Positions 22,000 through 34,300 of a stretch of 64,000 nt of DNA are shown here, one piece after another (positions within the stretch are counted from its first letter, which is position 1; every line of letters starts with the position of its first letter). The translations under genes and the position numbers were made by a program. The stretch comes from Undaria pinnatifida. Taxonomy: Eukaryota > Sar > Phaeophyceae > Laminariales > Alariaceae. Under the pieces are notes generated by a model. The model made no database searches and was not told the DNA's origin. It saw only the letters and a list, made by a program, of their open reading frames with translations. Location of the stretch: positions 6,427,915 to 6,491,914 of the forward strand of contig JABAKD010000020.1 of the NCBI GenBank assembly GCA_012845835.1, read 5' to 3'.

Positions 22000-24900
22000 C
22001 TTCGGGAAAAAGCCTCATCTCCCGTGAAAACGGATACAGCAGGTTGACCCAAACCAAAGCGAACGTTCTCTCGTCGCCCATCGCGTGCATCAATCGACCC
22101 CCCCCGCATGCACAATGTTTTGCGCTGTGGTCGTCGAAACCCGGTGGCTGATGATTGTGGTATGCATAAAGCTACCATTGATCGTCCATGATGGTTTGAC
22201 CAAAGAATGGACGCCGTGAAAGTGCGGCTCGACAGTTTTGCTAGGCGTTTTTATTGCAAGCGATCCGAAAATAAACGCCTAGACTAGTCTAGTTATATTA
22301 GTTAACGATGCGTCGACGGCGGCTGCGGTTATCCTCTTTTTCGTAACATCTGCCCGATCAAGAGATGCAGGCGAGGCCGGTGTTACAGATCGTTGTTGAG
22401 CGCGCCAAGCAATCCAGCACGCCAGGGGTATTTCTCGTCGAACAGGGTGTACCAAAAAAATCGAGTCAGGACATTTATTAATACACGACTGAAATCAAGT
22501 TAAAAAAAAGAGCGCTTTCCTATACCGTACAAAAATCAAGTAGCGTCGACTACATGCAACTACTTGAGTCACGAGCGGTCTTATTATAATATTATGGAAT
22601 AGGGATAATGCTGTTGGGCTTTTGGAGCAAACGCCCCGGATAACTTTACGGGAACGCCGAATTGTCTATTATTAGCTCGGGGAGGACACAACTGCGAACT
22701 CAGCGCAAATTAAAAGAGGAAATAAATGCCACTCCACGAGAAGGGCCACTAACGCGAGCAATCGCGAAGCGAGCTCCGTTTGTCCCTGCTCAAGCAAACG
22801 AGAGAAACGGCTGTAGTCTCGCCTATTATTCTTGTCATGCCTGCGGGTACCGAGTGCGCTAGGTCGTTCTACGCTGTAGTGAGGATAACCGAATCCAAAA
22901 ATAATAGACTATATTATAAAAAAAAACCCAGGCCAACATGTTCATCTAATAAAGGACCAACGTTTTAGGCATCCTATGTATCGGCCCGAGTGGTATGCCT
23001 CACTACTGGATGCCGGGGGCAAACGATAAAAGTAGCCTGGGCTACAAGCATATGGCGTACGCTACGGCGCATGGAGACCAACGGATCGTCTTGTTGGGAT
23101 GGGGATAAACTGAAACAAAAGCCAAAAGACGGATACAATTGTAACGTCACCATGACGAACATCATCAGAGCAATAGTGAACCACAGACACTGCTCGGTGT
23201 AACGTACCAGGTATTTACTATTAATAGACAAAACGCAACTCATATGCCTTGTCAGAAAAAAAAAAACTCGCTAGCTGTGTATTATGCTTTATACCAGGCA
23301 CCTATTAATAGTGCCATATTACGTTGCACGCCACACCCCACCGGAATCCCACTACCAATCCATGATATTTTTCGTTTATCTCGCATTTCTGGGGGCTGCG
23401 CCACGGTTCGCATCCAAAAAACGGAACAACAACAACCCTCCCCAAACAAAGTCGGTCTTCGCTATTTGCGCGCTACCTAACCCAACAACGACTAGGTTAC
23501 CGGTATGCCATAATACCGCTTGCAACTGATGAAAAACTCCAAGCAATCACAATCAACCTTGATTCCATGTTACTGTCCATACGTTACGCAAAGAGTTGAC
23601 AATAGTAGATTACTCCGCCCCCTCAAGCAACTACTTCAGGCCTCTGCCCACAAAAAAGTAAACCATGAAGAGTACTACTACTGTGGTAGACAGTGGTGTG
23701 TTTCCCTATAGTGCCGGTCGCCGCAATAGCGCCGGAAATATCGGCAATATATCGGCAACCGGCACTATATCGGCAACCGGCACTACTCCGCATCCGGCCA
23801 CTACTGGTTATTTCCACCTGTGCCAAGCGATTTCTCGGGCGCTACAGCGGGCAATCGGCAAAACTCGATCGGCACCATAGAGGGACCACCACTGTGATGT
23901 AAGATACAACAACTGGAAGAAGGCTGAGATCGCCGACAAAGCGACACAGCATGCCACAGAGCGTACCCAATCCAGATCCGAAAACACAACAACAAAAACA
24001 CCTGTTGTTTCTCGCCACACTGTAATATTAGCTCCAATGCTGAGCGAGTGAAACAGAGAAGAGGCGTTTATCCAATAGGCAACGCTTGCCCCCCCCCCCC
24101 CCCCCCCCCCCGCTGACTCCCCCCGACTGCCAATCGTTCCGCGTTGTCGTAGAGTTACCCCCCAGACACACAACGCGTACGTACTTCTTGCTGTACAAGG
24201 CCCGCGGAAATATGCGTTCTTGATTTCGTGGCGCGCCGCCGATCATGTACATGGCTGCCTAAGAGCAGCCTCGAAGGGGCCGAGCAAAAAAACAGCGGCT
24301 GCTACGAATCGATGCAAATGGTACGGTATCTGGTACATGGTATGATACAACGGTATTGCAGATGTAAATGGTACTGGTACATAGTATATTGGAAGTGTAC
24401 ATGGTGCTACGATGTACACGGTACACGGCATATATGGTCAAGGGGGAGAAACTGCGCAAAAAACACCGCGGACGACCCTTCTCCCAAGAACAGACTACCA
24501 TCAAGCCCCAAGCATCCCACAAAATCGCACACACACGAACACAGACATACAACACGGAAAGACCACCAGATAAAAGCTATTCAAAATCGTCAAAAAAAAA
24601 AGGCGTGCGTCCTCAAACCACCCGAGGTGTAACCACGACTGCGCAAAAAGTACAAACAGACGCCTCTTCACGGCGCCTAAAAACTATCCCTTCACATCAA
24701 AGACGCGGCGAGGCGGCTGAATACGGTCTTAAAGGTCCGGCAGCGGCAGCAGCAAGCGACCGCCGGAGCGGATGTGACCGGCATACACACAAAACCAGCC
24801 TGAGCCTCACTCCCTCACCCAACCATATGTGCGCGGTAAGTACACCGGCTTCCTTCCGTCTAGATAAATAGTGTCACTTCTCGACTAGATCCCGTCACCC

Positions 24901-25192
24901 ATCCCGGCGTCCGCAAGGATTATCCCAGCTCGACCCGCTGCCGCCGCCGAGCCAGGAAGCGCGGCGAACGCATGGCTTCCTCCACGGACAGGGGACACGG
25001 AAGATGCATCCCCTCCCTCCCAAACGCCTTGCAGGAGTTCAGGCCGGCAGTGGACAAAGTGCGGCAATTTCGTGCGAGTAATTTCGCAGACTCGGGCTTC
25101 CATCGAATCGCGGTTGGTATCACTGCTACCTTGAAGCTGTCAGGGTGTTTGCACAGAGGGCAGACGACAGAAACAAGTCGGAACATAAAAAA
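22000..25192. other. Intergenic region between the two recognised genes
   Basis: No convincing gene. It holds a hydrophobic minus-strand ORF (23243-22974), a doubled 18 bp unit containing ATATCGGCAACCGGCAC (about 23748-23785) and a 22-base C homopolymer at 24090-24112. Since both flanking genes are on the minus strand, it should include the 3' end of the ARF-GEF transcript and the promoter of the seven-transmembrane gene. Confidence 0.4.
22974..23243 (-). CDS. Unassigned ORF with one membrane span
   Basis: 89 codons; QCLWFTIALMMFVMVTLQLY is a clear hydrophobic helix preceded by RYTE. The layout loosely resembles the membrane segment in exon 2 of the seven-transmembrane gene, so it could be an upstream exon or a paralogous remnant. 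No donor or acceptor is convincing. Confidence 0.2.
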   Translation of the reverse strand: MSCVLSINSKYLVRYTEQCLWFTIALMMFVMVTLQLYPSFGFCFSLSPSQQDDPLVSMRRSVRHMLVAQATFIVCPRHPVVRHTTRADT

Positions 25193-25336
25193 TTAGCGCG
25201 CTACACGTCTTAATGAGAGGTCGAGGGCGCGGGGGGGGGATTTGGCGATGAAAAGCTCGCCCTTCCGTGTGATGGCCGGGCAGCACACCGCCAATGCTTC
25301 CCCCGCGCACGTTAGCAGGCAGCAGTCGCGCAGCAC
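25193..25336 (-). CDS. GBF1: ARF-GEF exon 24 (probable last exon and stop)
   Basis: After the acceptor GCGTTGAG the frame gives VLRDCCLLTC and EALAVCCPAITRKGELF (compare W..V..FCP.L..ELF at the HDS3 end), then a TAA at 25195-25193. The phase is right and the total coding length stays a multiple of three, but similarity is weak and a different 3' exon is possible. Confidence 0.5.
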   Translation of the reverse strand: MLRDCCLLTCAGEALAVCCPAITRKGELFIAKSPPRALDLSLRRVAR

Positions 25337-28300
25337 CTCAACGCAAGCAGAAAGTCATAAGAGGCAACAGGCCTGAAGCAACGCCGTTAACACAAAAAAA
25401 AAAAAAATCGTGGGGACCACCAGCCCACCCCAGCCCACCCACCGCATCAAAGAAGCCCGCCCGTCGCATCTCTCCGAGTACGGCGGTGAGGCCTGTGACA
25501 GCCCCATCAACCAGCGCCCCCGGCGCGCCCCTCCCCTCGCTGCCCAGCAGGGTCTCAATGCTGCACAAAAACTGAAAAGAGAGGAGAAAAAGGAAGGACG
25601 AAAGACAAGGTACGTAGCCAACCACGACGACGTCCGACGACGATGATCACGTCGTCGATCATACCACAACGACGAGGAGGAGGAGGAGGGGGAGGAGGAG
25701 GAAAAGGAGGGAGGAGGAAAGAAGGGGGGGGGTAACGCAAGGGACGCGAACAATGCGATTGGTCAAAAAAGCTGGAGCTGGATTCTTGAGACGGTGAGAC
25801 AGAAAACACGCCAGGCAGTGCCCGGTGGACGGGCCCCATCGAAGGAGAAGCAGCACCACCATCACACGAGTCGCCGGCGACGTATGATGATGGCGAACCC
25901 ATCGAAAGTACGGGATTGGGGGGGGGGCACGACAGTGCGCCGACACAGCGAATGGAGGGCTGAGGGTAATTCACGGAACGGCGAAACGGCGGGCGACTGC
26001 AGCCATCGGAGCGGCTAAACCTGCCGCCGCCACCGCAGAAGCAGGAGCAGTACCAGCAGCGAGTCCAGCTATGCCCGTCCCAATACCTTGATTACACACG
26101 TAAAAAAAGATCGCACAGGGCGCCCTCAAACACACACCCTACCCTCCCTTCAAGGAGTCCACCCCCCCGTCCCTCCCTCCCCCTCGCCCCCCCTCGAAAA
26201 TAAATAACTTACCCGGCGCCAGACTTCCTCGAACTCCCCTGCCCTTCGCAACGCCGACAGGTGTTTCAAGAACGACTTCAGTACCAACAGCAGAGCCAGC
26301 AGCCCCGGGCTCGAGACCTGTAGCCCGGCCTCCCCCGACCCACCCCCTGCCCCCCTCCTCGCACGCCCATGCCCTCCCCCCCCGGCCCCGTCATCTTCCC
26401 AGTCCCCCCCCTCACCCGAGGACTCACGCCGGGGCAACCCCGGGGGGGGGGTTTCCGCTCTGCCACGGCTTCTGCTGATAGACGCTGCCCCCCCCCCCAA
26501 TCGCCGCCGCCGTTGCCGCCGCGGGCACAGTAGTGTCCGAGGCGGCGGAACCCGGGGACAGGCCACCGTCGTCCGGAGCCTCCACCAGCTCGAAACCGTC
26601 TTCTTCGGAACCTTGCGCCGCGCTGCAGCCAACGTCGCAGGGGCGCCCGTCGTAGCGTCCCTGGACGCGTCCCTTGCTGTGGTGGTCGCCGCTGTTGTCG
26701 TCGCAGTGGTCGTCACAGAGCCTGCGGCCACACAGCTCATGGTGGTGGCGCCTCGTACCTTTCGAGGAGGAGGGGAAGGAAAACGAGGAGGAGGTGGAAG
26801 AGGAGGACGTAGGCGCCGCCGCCGCCGCCGCCATTGCTGCCGCCGATCGCGATCGCGACGGCGGAGAACTCGCGCTTCCGCTTCGGCCATCTGCCCCCCC
26901 TCCCCCCCCCGGCGGTGACCCACGGGGCCCTCGTCGTCCCTTCCCCGCGCCGCTACCGCTACTGCTGCCACCGCCGCAGCTACTGTTATTGCTGCTGCCG
27001 TGGCTGCTAGTATTGCTGAGGTGCGGCTGGTGCCGACGCCGCCGCAACCCGCCCGACACGGCCTGTATCTCTCTAAGCCACACGTATCTTCCCAAGGGAA
27101 AGACGATCGACAGCATCACCTCCTGCAGCACCTCAGGGGAAACGTTCTCGGCGAGGTCGTCGAGCACAGCCTGGAGCAGCCACAGCCCACACGCCCGAGG
27201 GGGGGGAAAGGCAGGGGGGACACGTGCGGGGGCGGGAGGGCGGGAGACGGGGGGAAGGATTTGGTCTCGCGCGGGCGTGCGTACGTGCGTACGTTCGTTC
27301 GTTTTATTTTGTGTGTATGCTGTATGAGGTGTCAGCCGTTCCGTTTATATAGCGCGTGGGGTCAGGGTAGCGTGGGGTTGGGGCGGGGTGGGTTGGGGTG
27401 GGAGGAATGTGGGTACAGGGTCATGCGCGTTTGTTGTGTTTGGTTGTGTACGGTGTATCGTAGTGACATCGTTGAGCAATAACAGTGAGAACAAAATCAG
27501 GGTGCTACCGAATATACCCGGGACACTGAGGACTTGGGGTCATCGTTGAAAAGTACACATCGATTAAAACAAAACAAAAGGCAGACGGCAACGCGCCCAG
27601 CAACCGACGGTGTAGCCCCCCTCATAAGTCGTCGTGATCAAAAAGAGCCTGCCGCCTGGTGCCATCAGACGCAAGAAAGTGCGCGGACCGGCCAACCAAG
27701 AGCCATGCCGGGCTAAGAGCCAAGCCAGTACCGGCCAAGCCAGTCCAAGCCTACCTAAGCCACCTCTCCTAAAACAAACCTTCGTGAGCAGCTGCAGCGC
27801 GTGCATCGCCACCCCCCTCTCCCCGCTCCTTGATCCCAGAGAGAGCGCCCTCAAGATAATCACCCACGCGTCCGAGCCGCCGCTGACGGCCTTCGCAATA
27901 CGTTCACGACCACTCCCAGCACTGGCACCACCACCACCTCCACTACCACCACCACCCCTACCTCCCTCACCACCGCCCCCGCCCCCACCACCGCCCGCGC
28001 TGACAGCCAAAGCATCGGCAGGAGAAAAGGGCGGCGCAGCGACCGCGGAATTAAATTTTCCTGTGCTGGCGGGGGCAGCAGCAGCGGGAGGGGCAAAAGC
28101 GGCGGAGGCGGTGGCCGTTAACCCTTCCACGGCCGACGATACCTCTGTGGCTACCGTACCTGCGCCCCTACGGGGACGGCCGGCACCGTTGCCGGCACTC
28201 GGCAACCTCGCGTGCAAAACCATGAGGAGGTCGAGGGCTGCCGCGGCAAAGAGATTGGAGCGTCCTCCTCCAACGCTGCTGCCGCCGTCGCCGCTGTCGC

Positions 28301-31300
28301 CGCCGCCGCCGATGATGGCGCTGGTGCCGACGCCGATGTCATCATCGCCATCGTTGTCGCCGTGGTTGTTGCAGTTCTCTGGTAGCGGTAGAGGCACCGA
28401 CGGCGGCGACAGCTGGCGCCGGCGAGGGTTGACAAAGAATGTCGACACGCAGGCCGTCATGCCCTCCACCGGAAGTAGCTCCTGTGTCGCAAGAAAGTGG
28501 GAGGAGCGAGAGAGAGATGACGATACAAGACATGAAAAGAGGTAGAAAACAAAGCTACTGAGAACGAGAGAGAACACAGGAGAGAAAAGAGAGAAAAAAA
28601 GAAAGATGGACACATTGAGAAAGAGGCGCATCACGACAACTAGGTAGAGAGTGAAAAGAAAAGGGAGACAACACAGCTACACCGGCACCACCACCTTCGC
28701 CCATACACCCCCCCCCCCCCCCCCTACCGCCCCCATCTCCCTCGCGCCACCGACGCCGCCCCCTCACCTTCAACCCCTGGTCGTGAACAAGCATACAGGT
28801 CGTCTGGAACGTGTCCGCTTCACCCTTACCCCCCATACCCGCACACGCCTGCAGCACCGCCAAAACCGCCCCCCACCCCCCCCCCTCCGCGTCCCCGGCC
28901 CTCTCTCCCCCCTTCCCGCCCTTTCCCTCCCCTCCGCCCGCCTCCTCCTCTTCCTCTTCCTGCCCCCCCCCGCGCCGATGTTCCCCTCCCGATGCCATGA
29001 CAAGGCGTCGCATGGCCGCCGAGACGTGTCCGGCGATCGACTCAAAGAGAACAGGGTGGGCGTGGGGAGGGATCAACCACGACAGGGCGCGGGAAAGCGG
29101 GCCCGAGAGCCCTGGGCGAAAGAAGAGACGAGAGACTATCCGCAGCAGGCCCGTAGCGGCCTTCTCGACAGAGAACGTTGCGTAGCTCGCCGATCCGAGC
29201 CGTCGCCTGGTCGCGCGCGCGCAAAAAGCAAAGCAAAATAAGTGATGCGTAGAGGGGGGGGTGGGGATGAGGGAGGATCGGGGGGGGGGGGGGAGTACTC
29301 ATTTGTTTGCTTGATTTAATCGATTGGCCATTGACCACGCATCCCTTTTGAGAAGGAGCACCGTTCCTACTCCTAATTTGGGCCCCTCCAACATAAGGGC
29401 GCTCGTTTCGTTTCAACATTTACGGAGGAAGCGGGGAGGCGTAGCTGTTGGGGTTGACTGGGTGTGGGTGAAGATGGGAATGAGTGGGGCGTTGAGGGGG
29501 GGAAGAGGTTGGGGTTGAATGGGGTCGGGTGGAGGGGGTGGCAGGCGAGACGCGGCATACAGAGGTAAGCGCGAGTCCAGCTGCAACGCCAGGACGTCGG
29601 CCGTGCTCGTGCTCTTGCGTGGATGGGGGTTCCAACAGCGCAGAGGAGGCATCAAAGGCACCGGATACGGGGGAGGAAACGGGGCAGGGGAGGCAGGAGG
29701 GGGAGGGCTCGAAAATTCTTGAAATATTTCGTGTTGTCCTTGTGGTGTACGCCATCCAACAGGCTATCGTTCTGGAAAGCCCCGCTCTCTTTACCATAAA
29801 TACGGCTATTTCGAACTAATTTCAGTATTCAAGAAGGCGCGATTCTCCGCCCAGAGAGCGTCCTTCCATCCGCTGCATGGATCGTTCCATAGAACCCCCC
29901 CCCCCCACTCCCGACCCCACCCCCCTTTCTCTCTCACCTGTAGTGCTCAAGCAACAGCGGGAGCACAAGCTTAACCCTCTCCCTATTCCTCAGGGCGATC
30001 TCGGCGATCAGCACCTCCGCGTACGCCAGAGAAGCAGGTGAGATGCTGCACGTGGAGAAAAAAAAACACATGGGGGGGGGGTGGAGGGGGGAGGGGGGGC
30101 TCATTTGTTGCTTGCCTTTGTCATTCGACTATTGACCACGCATCTCCTTCGAGATGGAGCACCGTTCCTACTCCTAATAGAGACACCTCCAACATTGGGG
30201 CGCTCAGTACGTGTTTTCCATATACTACAAAAACATAATTTGCTTATCTTATCTCCTTCCTGTTCGGCCGTCCGTGGCCACCATCTATCCGTAGGATGGC
30301 GATCATGTTCTCGCTACAGACAGTACTATCGAATAAATCAAACTTCTCCACGTCACATCCATCTATTTTTTTTGTCTTCTCCTCTGCCACAGTCCGATCC
30401 TTCTTGCACAGTTCAAGTCCCCCCACTAAGTCCAATCCGCTATCGTCTGCGTTGCCACAAGGGGAGCTCTGTGCGTCTTCCTCCTCCTCCACCCGACTAC
30501 TGGCATACCTCCTTCTTCCTTCTGGCAGGACCAGGTTCCCTTCACGAAAACGCAGTTTCGGCGGTTTCACGTGGTCCATAGGGCCGTACAAACGCGTTTT
30601 CATTCCTATACATCTCGACTTGTATCCCCCCTCACCTTATTTCTTAGCGCTAGCCTTTCCCTCACTTCTATCCTCTCTTTCACTTTTGTCGTGTACCCCC
30701 CAAACTTGTCTATGGGCAGAATTTCTTCTCGGTTTCCTCCTAGGTCCTTCCATGCTTTCCGACTACGCCATCCCACCTTATTCCAGCTCGCCCCTTTGGT
30801 TACTTTATCCCATACAGCCCTATCAGCTTTTTGCTGGCAACCTTTTTTTTGGGCATGTTCCGGGTGGGGGCAGCGTGGATGGGGGAAGCCGTCAGTGTTA
30901 ACCCCAACCCCAACCGCTACCCTAGCCCTGTGGGGAGCCATTGATACCGGCCAAAAAGCGACGAGCGCGATCCAATCAAACGTCTAGGAAAATCTTCAGA
31001 CAATCCGAGTCAGTAAAGTTTACCACGTACTCGAGAAAATGGTTGACGCACATTGTGTACGAGACGAAGGGGGTGTCACCCTACACTGGTTGATTGCGTT
31101 TTAATTGCGTTAGGGTTAGGGTGTGTATGATTGAAAGAGTATGCCAGCCATTTCCTCGGGTAAGTGGTAAGGTAACCTCATCCGAGTATCGCCATGCCTC
31201 ACGTTTGCGTAGCAGCTTCCTGCGCTGCAGTTCGCACACATCTCCTACCTACACCGCCGGCTCGGACTGCTTCACGTTGCCGAACGCTGTAATCGGCAGT

Positions 31301-34300
31301 TTTTTCCCGTCAATTGCTCTCCCTGAAGCCCCGAAGATGGGTTACCCCCAATCTCAATCTCCATCTCAACCTCGACCTCACTGTTAGCATTTAACCTCAA
31401 ATCACAATTTTACCCTCCATCTCACCAACCCCAGCATCAAACGCAAACGTAACCACAGCCCTCAAGTTCAACCTTGAACTATCCTCAACCCTAACTTCAA
31501 CACCAACCCCAACGTAAAACCTCAAACCCAACCTTAATCCTGTTACTACCGCAACACTCCCCACACTAGTTCCTAGTAATTTGTCCCCAAAAAGAGGCGT
31601 GCAGTTCGAAAGGGGGTTCAGCCCAACTCAACCCCCACGGTGAGTCCCACCCTCCCACCCTCCCTGCGAACCTAGCGAAAACAGACTTCACGCGCACACG
31701 CAGACAGCATTATATACGCATCGACAAAAAAACAAACGCATCCCTTTTCTCTCCCCCGCGCCTCGCTGCTAACTCACGCTTCTATCCGCTCCACGCCGTC
31801 GACTCCCGCGGCCGCTGCTGCTGCTGCTGCTGCCTCGGCTCCCTCCTTCTCTCCCCGCCCCACCGCCCCCAGTCTTTCAGTTCCACCGCCGACACAATCG
31901 CCTCCTCTACCACCACCACCGCCGCTGCCACCACCATCACCACCATCGCAACCACCGCGACTTCCGTCAAGCCTTCGGCGCTCGTGGCGCGGAAGGCCGG
32001 TGCGTACAATGGCGATCAGGGCGCGGAGCAGGGCCAAGAGGGCGTCGGCGCCCAGGCGCCTACTCTCTCCAACGAGGTCTTGCACCCGGCACTGAGCGAC
32101 ACACTGGCGGGCGGAGTAGACACGCGAACCGTGTCTACGGAATATGACAAAACGAACCAAACCGAACCGCGCATAACAGAACCATGACGTGCCGCGTTGG
32201 AGGAGGGGCGCAAGAGGGGGGGGCGAGAGGAGGGCGAGAGGGGGACGGAGGACGGGGGGGGAGGGGTTCGACCATTGATTTAGTGTCACTGACGCCGTGG
32301 GCACGTACAAGTCGACAGTCGAGGTAGATAAAGGATTCAGCGCTGGAGGAGCAGCAGCAACAATCTCTCCGTTTTTGGCGGAAAACGTACACAACATCGT
32401 ACAACCAATTCGGTGCACCACCCTTATCCCTCCCGCGCCTACCCCCCCCCCCACCAGGACCACGAAATACGCAACAATGAGGTACTGGGGTGCCGCGGGC
32501 ACACTGCAAATAAATGTACATATTTGCACAATCCAGAATGGCAAACTATCTAACCGTCTATGCGCCCCCTCCCTCCCCCTCCCCTCCCCTCCCCTCCCCT
32601 CCCCTCCCCTCCCCTCCCCTCCCCCCTTCCTCCCCCCCCCCCCTTGTCCCATTCATCCAACGCTTACCGGTCCTCATCAGTGGAGTAGCCATCGTTCCTG
32701 TCCTGTCCTCCTCCTTCTCCCCGTGCAACGGTACCGACCCCTTCCGGGGCCGCGGCGTCTCCTCCCCCCCCCCCAAACCCGCTTCCATCGGCATTAAAGC
32801 CGATGCTACCAATCACAGCCTCGGTGCGGCCCAGCCCTCCTCTTTCGGAGTAGGTTTCGTTCCAAACTTCGACGAACTGTTGCTGCTGCTGGCAGTGGCG
32901 GCGGTTGTGGTGGCGGTGCCGGTGGGGGGCGTGGTTGGGGTCTTCTCCCCCCACCCGTCGCCCCTCTCCAAGGGTTTCCAGGGACCTTGGGAGGGGGCTC
33001 CTTCCTCGCCCTGGGGAATCGGCCCCCGAGACACTCGGGGACGTTTCGAGGGGTTCGTACTGAGAAAAAGGGGACAGGTAGGGGGGGACACGAGAGGAGG
33101 CTAACCCCTTCAGAACTGTAAGCACCTTTGGGGACCAACATACTTGAAAATAGTATGGAATATGTGTTGCGGTTCTAAATAGATTCTCGGAGGGGGGCGG
33201 TGTATAGGGGGAGGTAGGATACTCTGGTGCCAAATAACAAGAGTTCGTGAAACAACGCGAGTCTAGCGAGGGAGCGGGGGTAAAGGAGAGGGCAGCTAGA
33301 GCAGACGGCGGTGTAAATATTGGGAGAGGCACGCCTGATCCAAAGTACTAATATGTATTTTATATTCAACTTTATTAATCGCGCGTGTCACCCACCTGTC
33401 CCCTATGGGCGTTCGCCACCGGCCTCCCCAGCACCCACGACAGGATAGACCCCCCGCGCCCCCCCCCCGACCCCCCTCCTACCCCCTCCCCACCTCCGCC
33501 TCCACCTCCACCCTCTCCCCCCTCCATGACGGAATCCGCGCCTCCATGAGCAGCACCACTGATGTGGCCACTTTGTCGGTCCCCCTCAGCCGCGGCGGCG
33601 GCGGCAGCGGCGGCGGCGGCGGCGGTAGCGATTCTGTGCCTGCGCTCGGCAATTGCCTTGAAATCGCCGGCGACAACGGCCTCGTTAAAGGCGTCGCGCT
33701 CTCTTTTCTCCAGGTGGTCTTCATCGCTCTCCGCTAACGCCTGTTTATACACGGCATGCCGTCGTAAACCGGCGGCGGCAGCAGCAGCGACAGCAGAAGT
33801 GGCAGCAGTGGCAACAGCGGCAGAAGTCGCAGCAGTAGCAGCAGCGGCAGCAGGAAGGTAAAAGGCAGGGGATGGTGGATTGTGTTGTGTCGTGTTGTGT
33901 AGTGTCGTGAGGCTGCTGTGCCGTGTTGTGTGGGTGGTGTTCAGTGAAAATTGCACACACTTGTCCTTCCCTTCGAAGGATGACCACGCTACAAATTAAG
34001 TCGCAATGGAAACCTTACCCACAATCGTAAACGCAACCACCACCACCACCACAAGCACAAACCTAAACCGTACCCTTGCCCGAAAACGGAACAAACAAAA
34101 TCATAACACCGGGTAACCATCAACACCACGCCACACCATACCGCACACACGGCACTTCCCTCACCTGTTTGGGGAGGAGATGCAGGTCGCGCATCGCAAA
34201 AATGACAAGCAAGAGAGAAACCCAGCCTTCCCTCATGTGGTCCCCAAAACGGTGCGCGACTCCGAATGCCGTCAATGCTGCCGTTCTCGCGGCAGGACTG

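Noticed and set aside
26674-27327. Plus-strand Arg/Glu-rich ORF
   Set aside because: Antisense of exon 21 low-complexity sequence.
27634-28545. 303-codon plus-strand ORF, Pro-rich
   Set aside because: Antisense shadow of ARF-GEF exon 20, where Gly/Ala codons read as Pro/Ala on the other strand.
30296-30901. 201-codon plus-strand ORF
   Set aside because: Antisense to the LINE-like remnant; hydrophobic/Ser-Pro bias typical of a complement frame.
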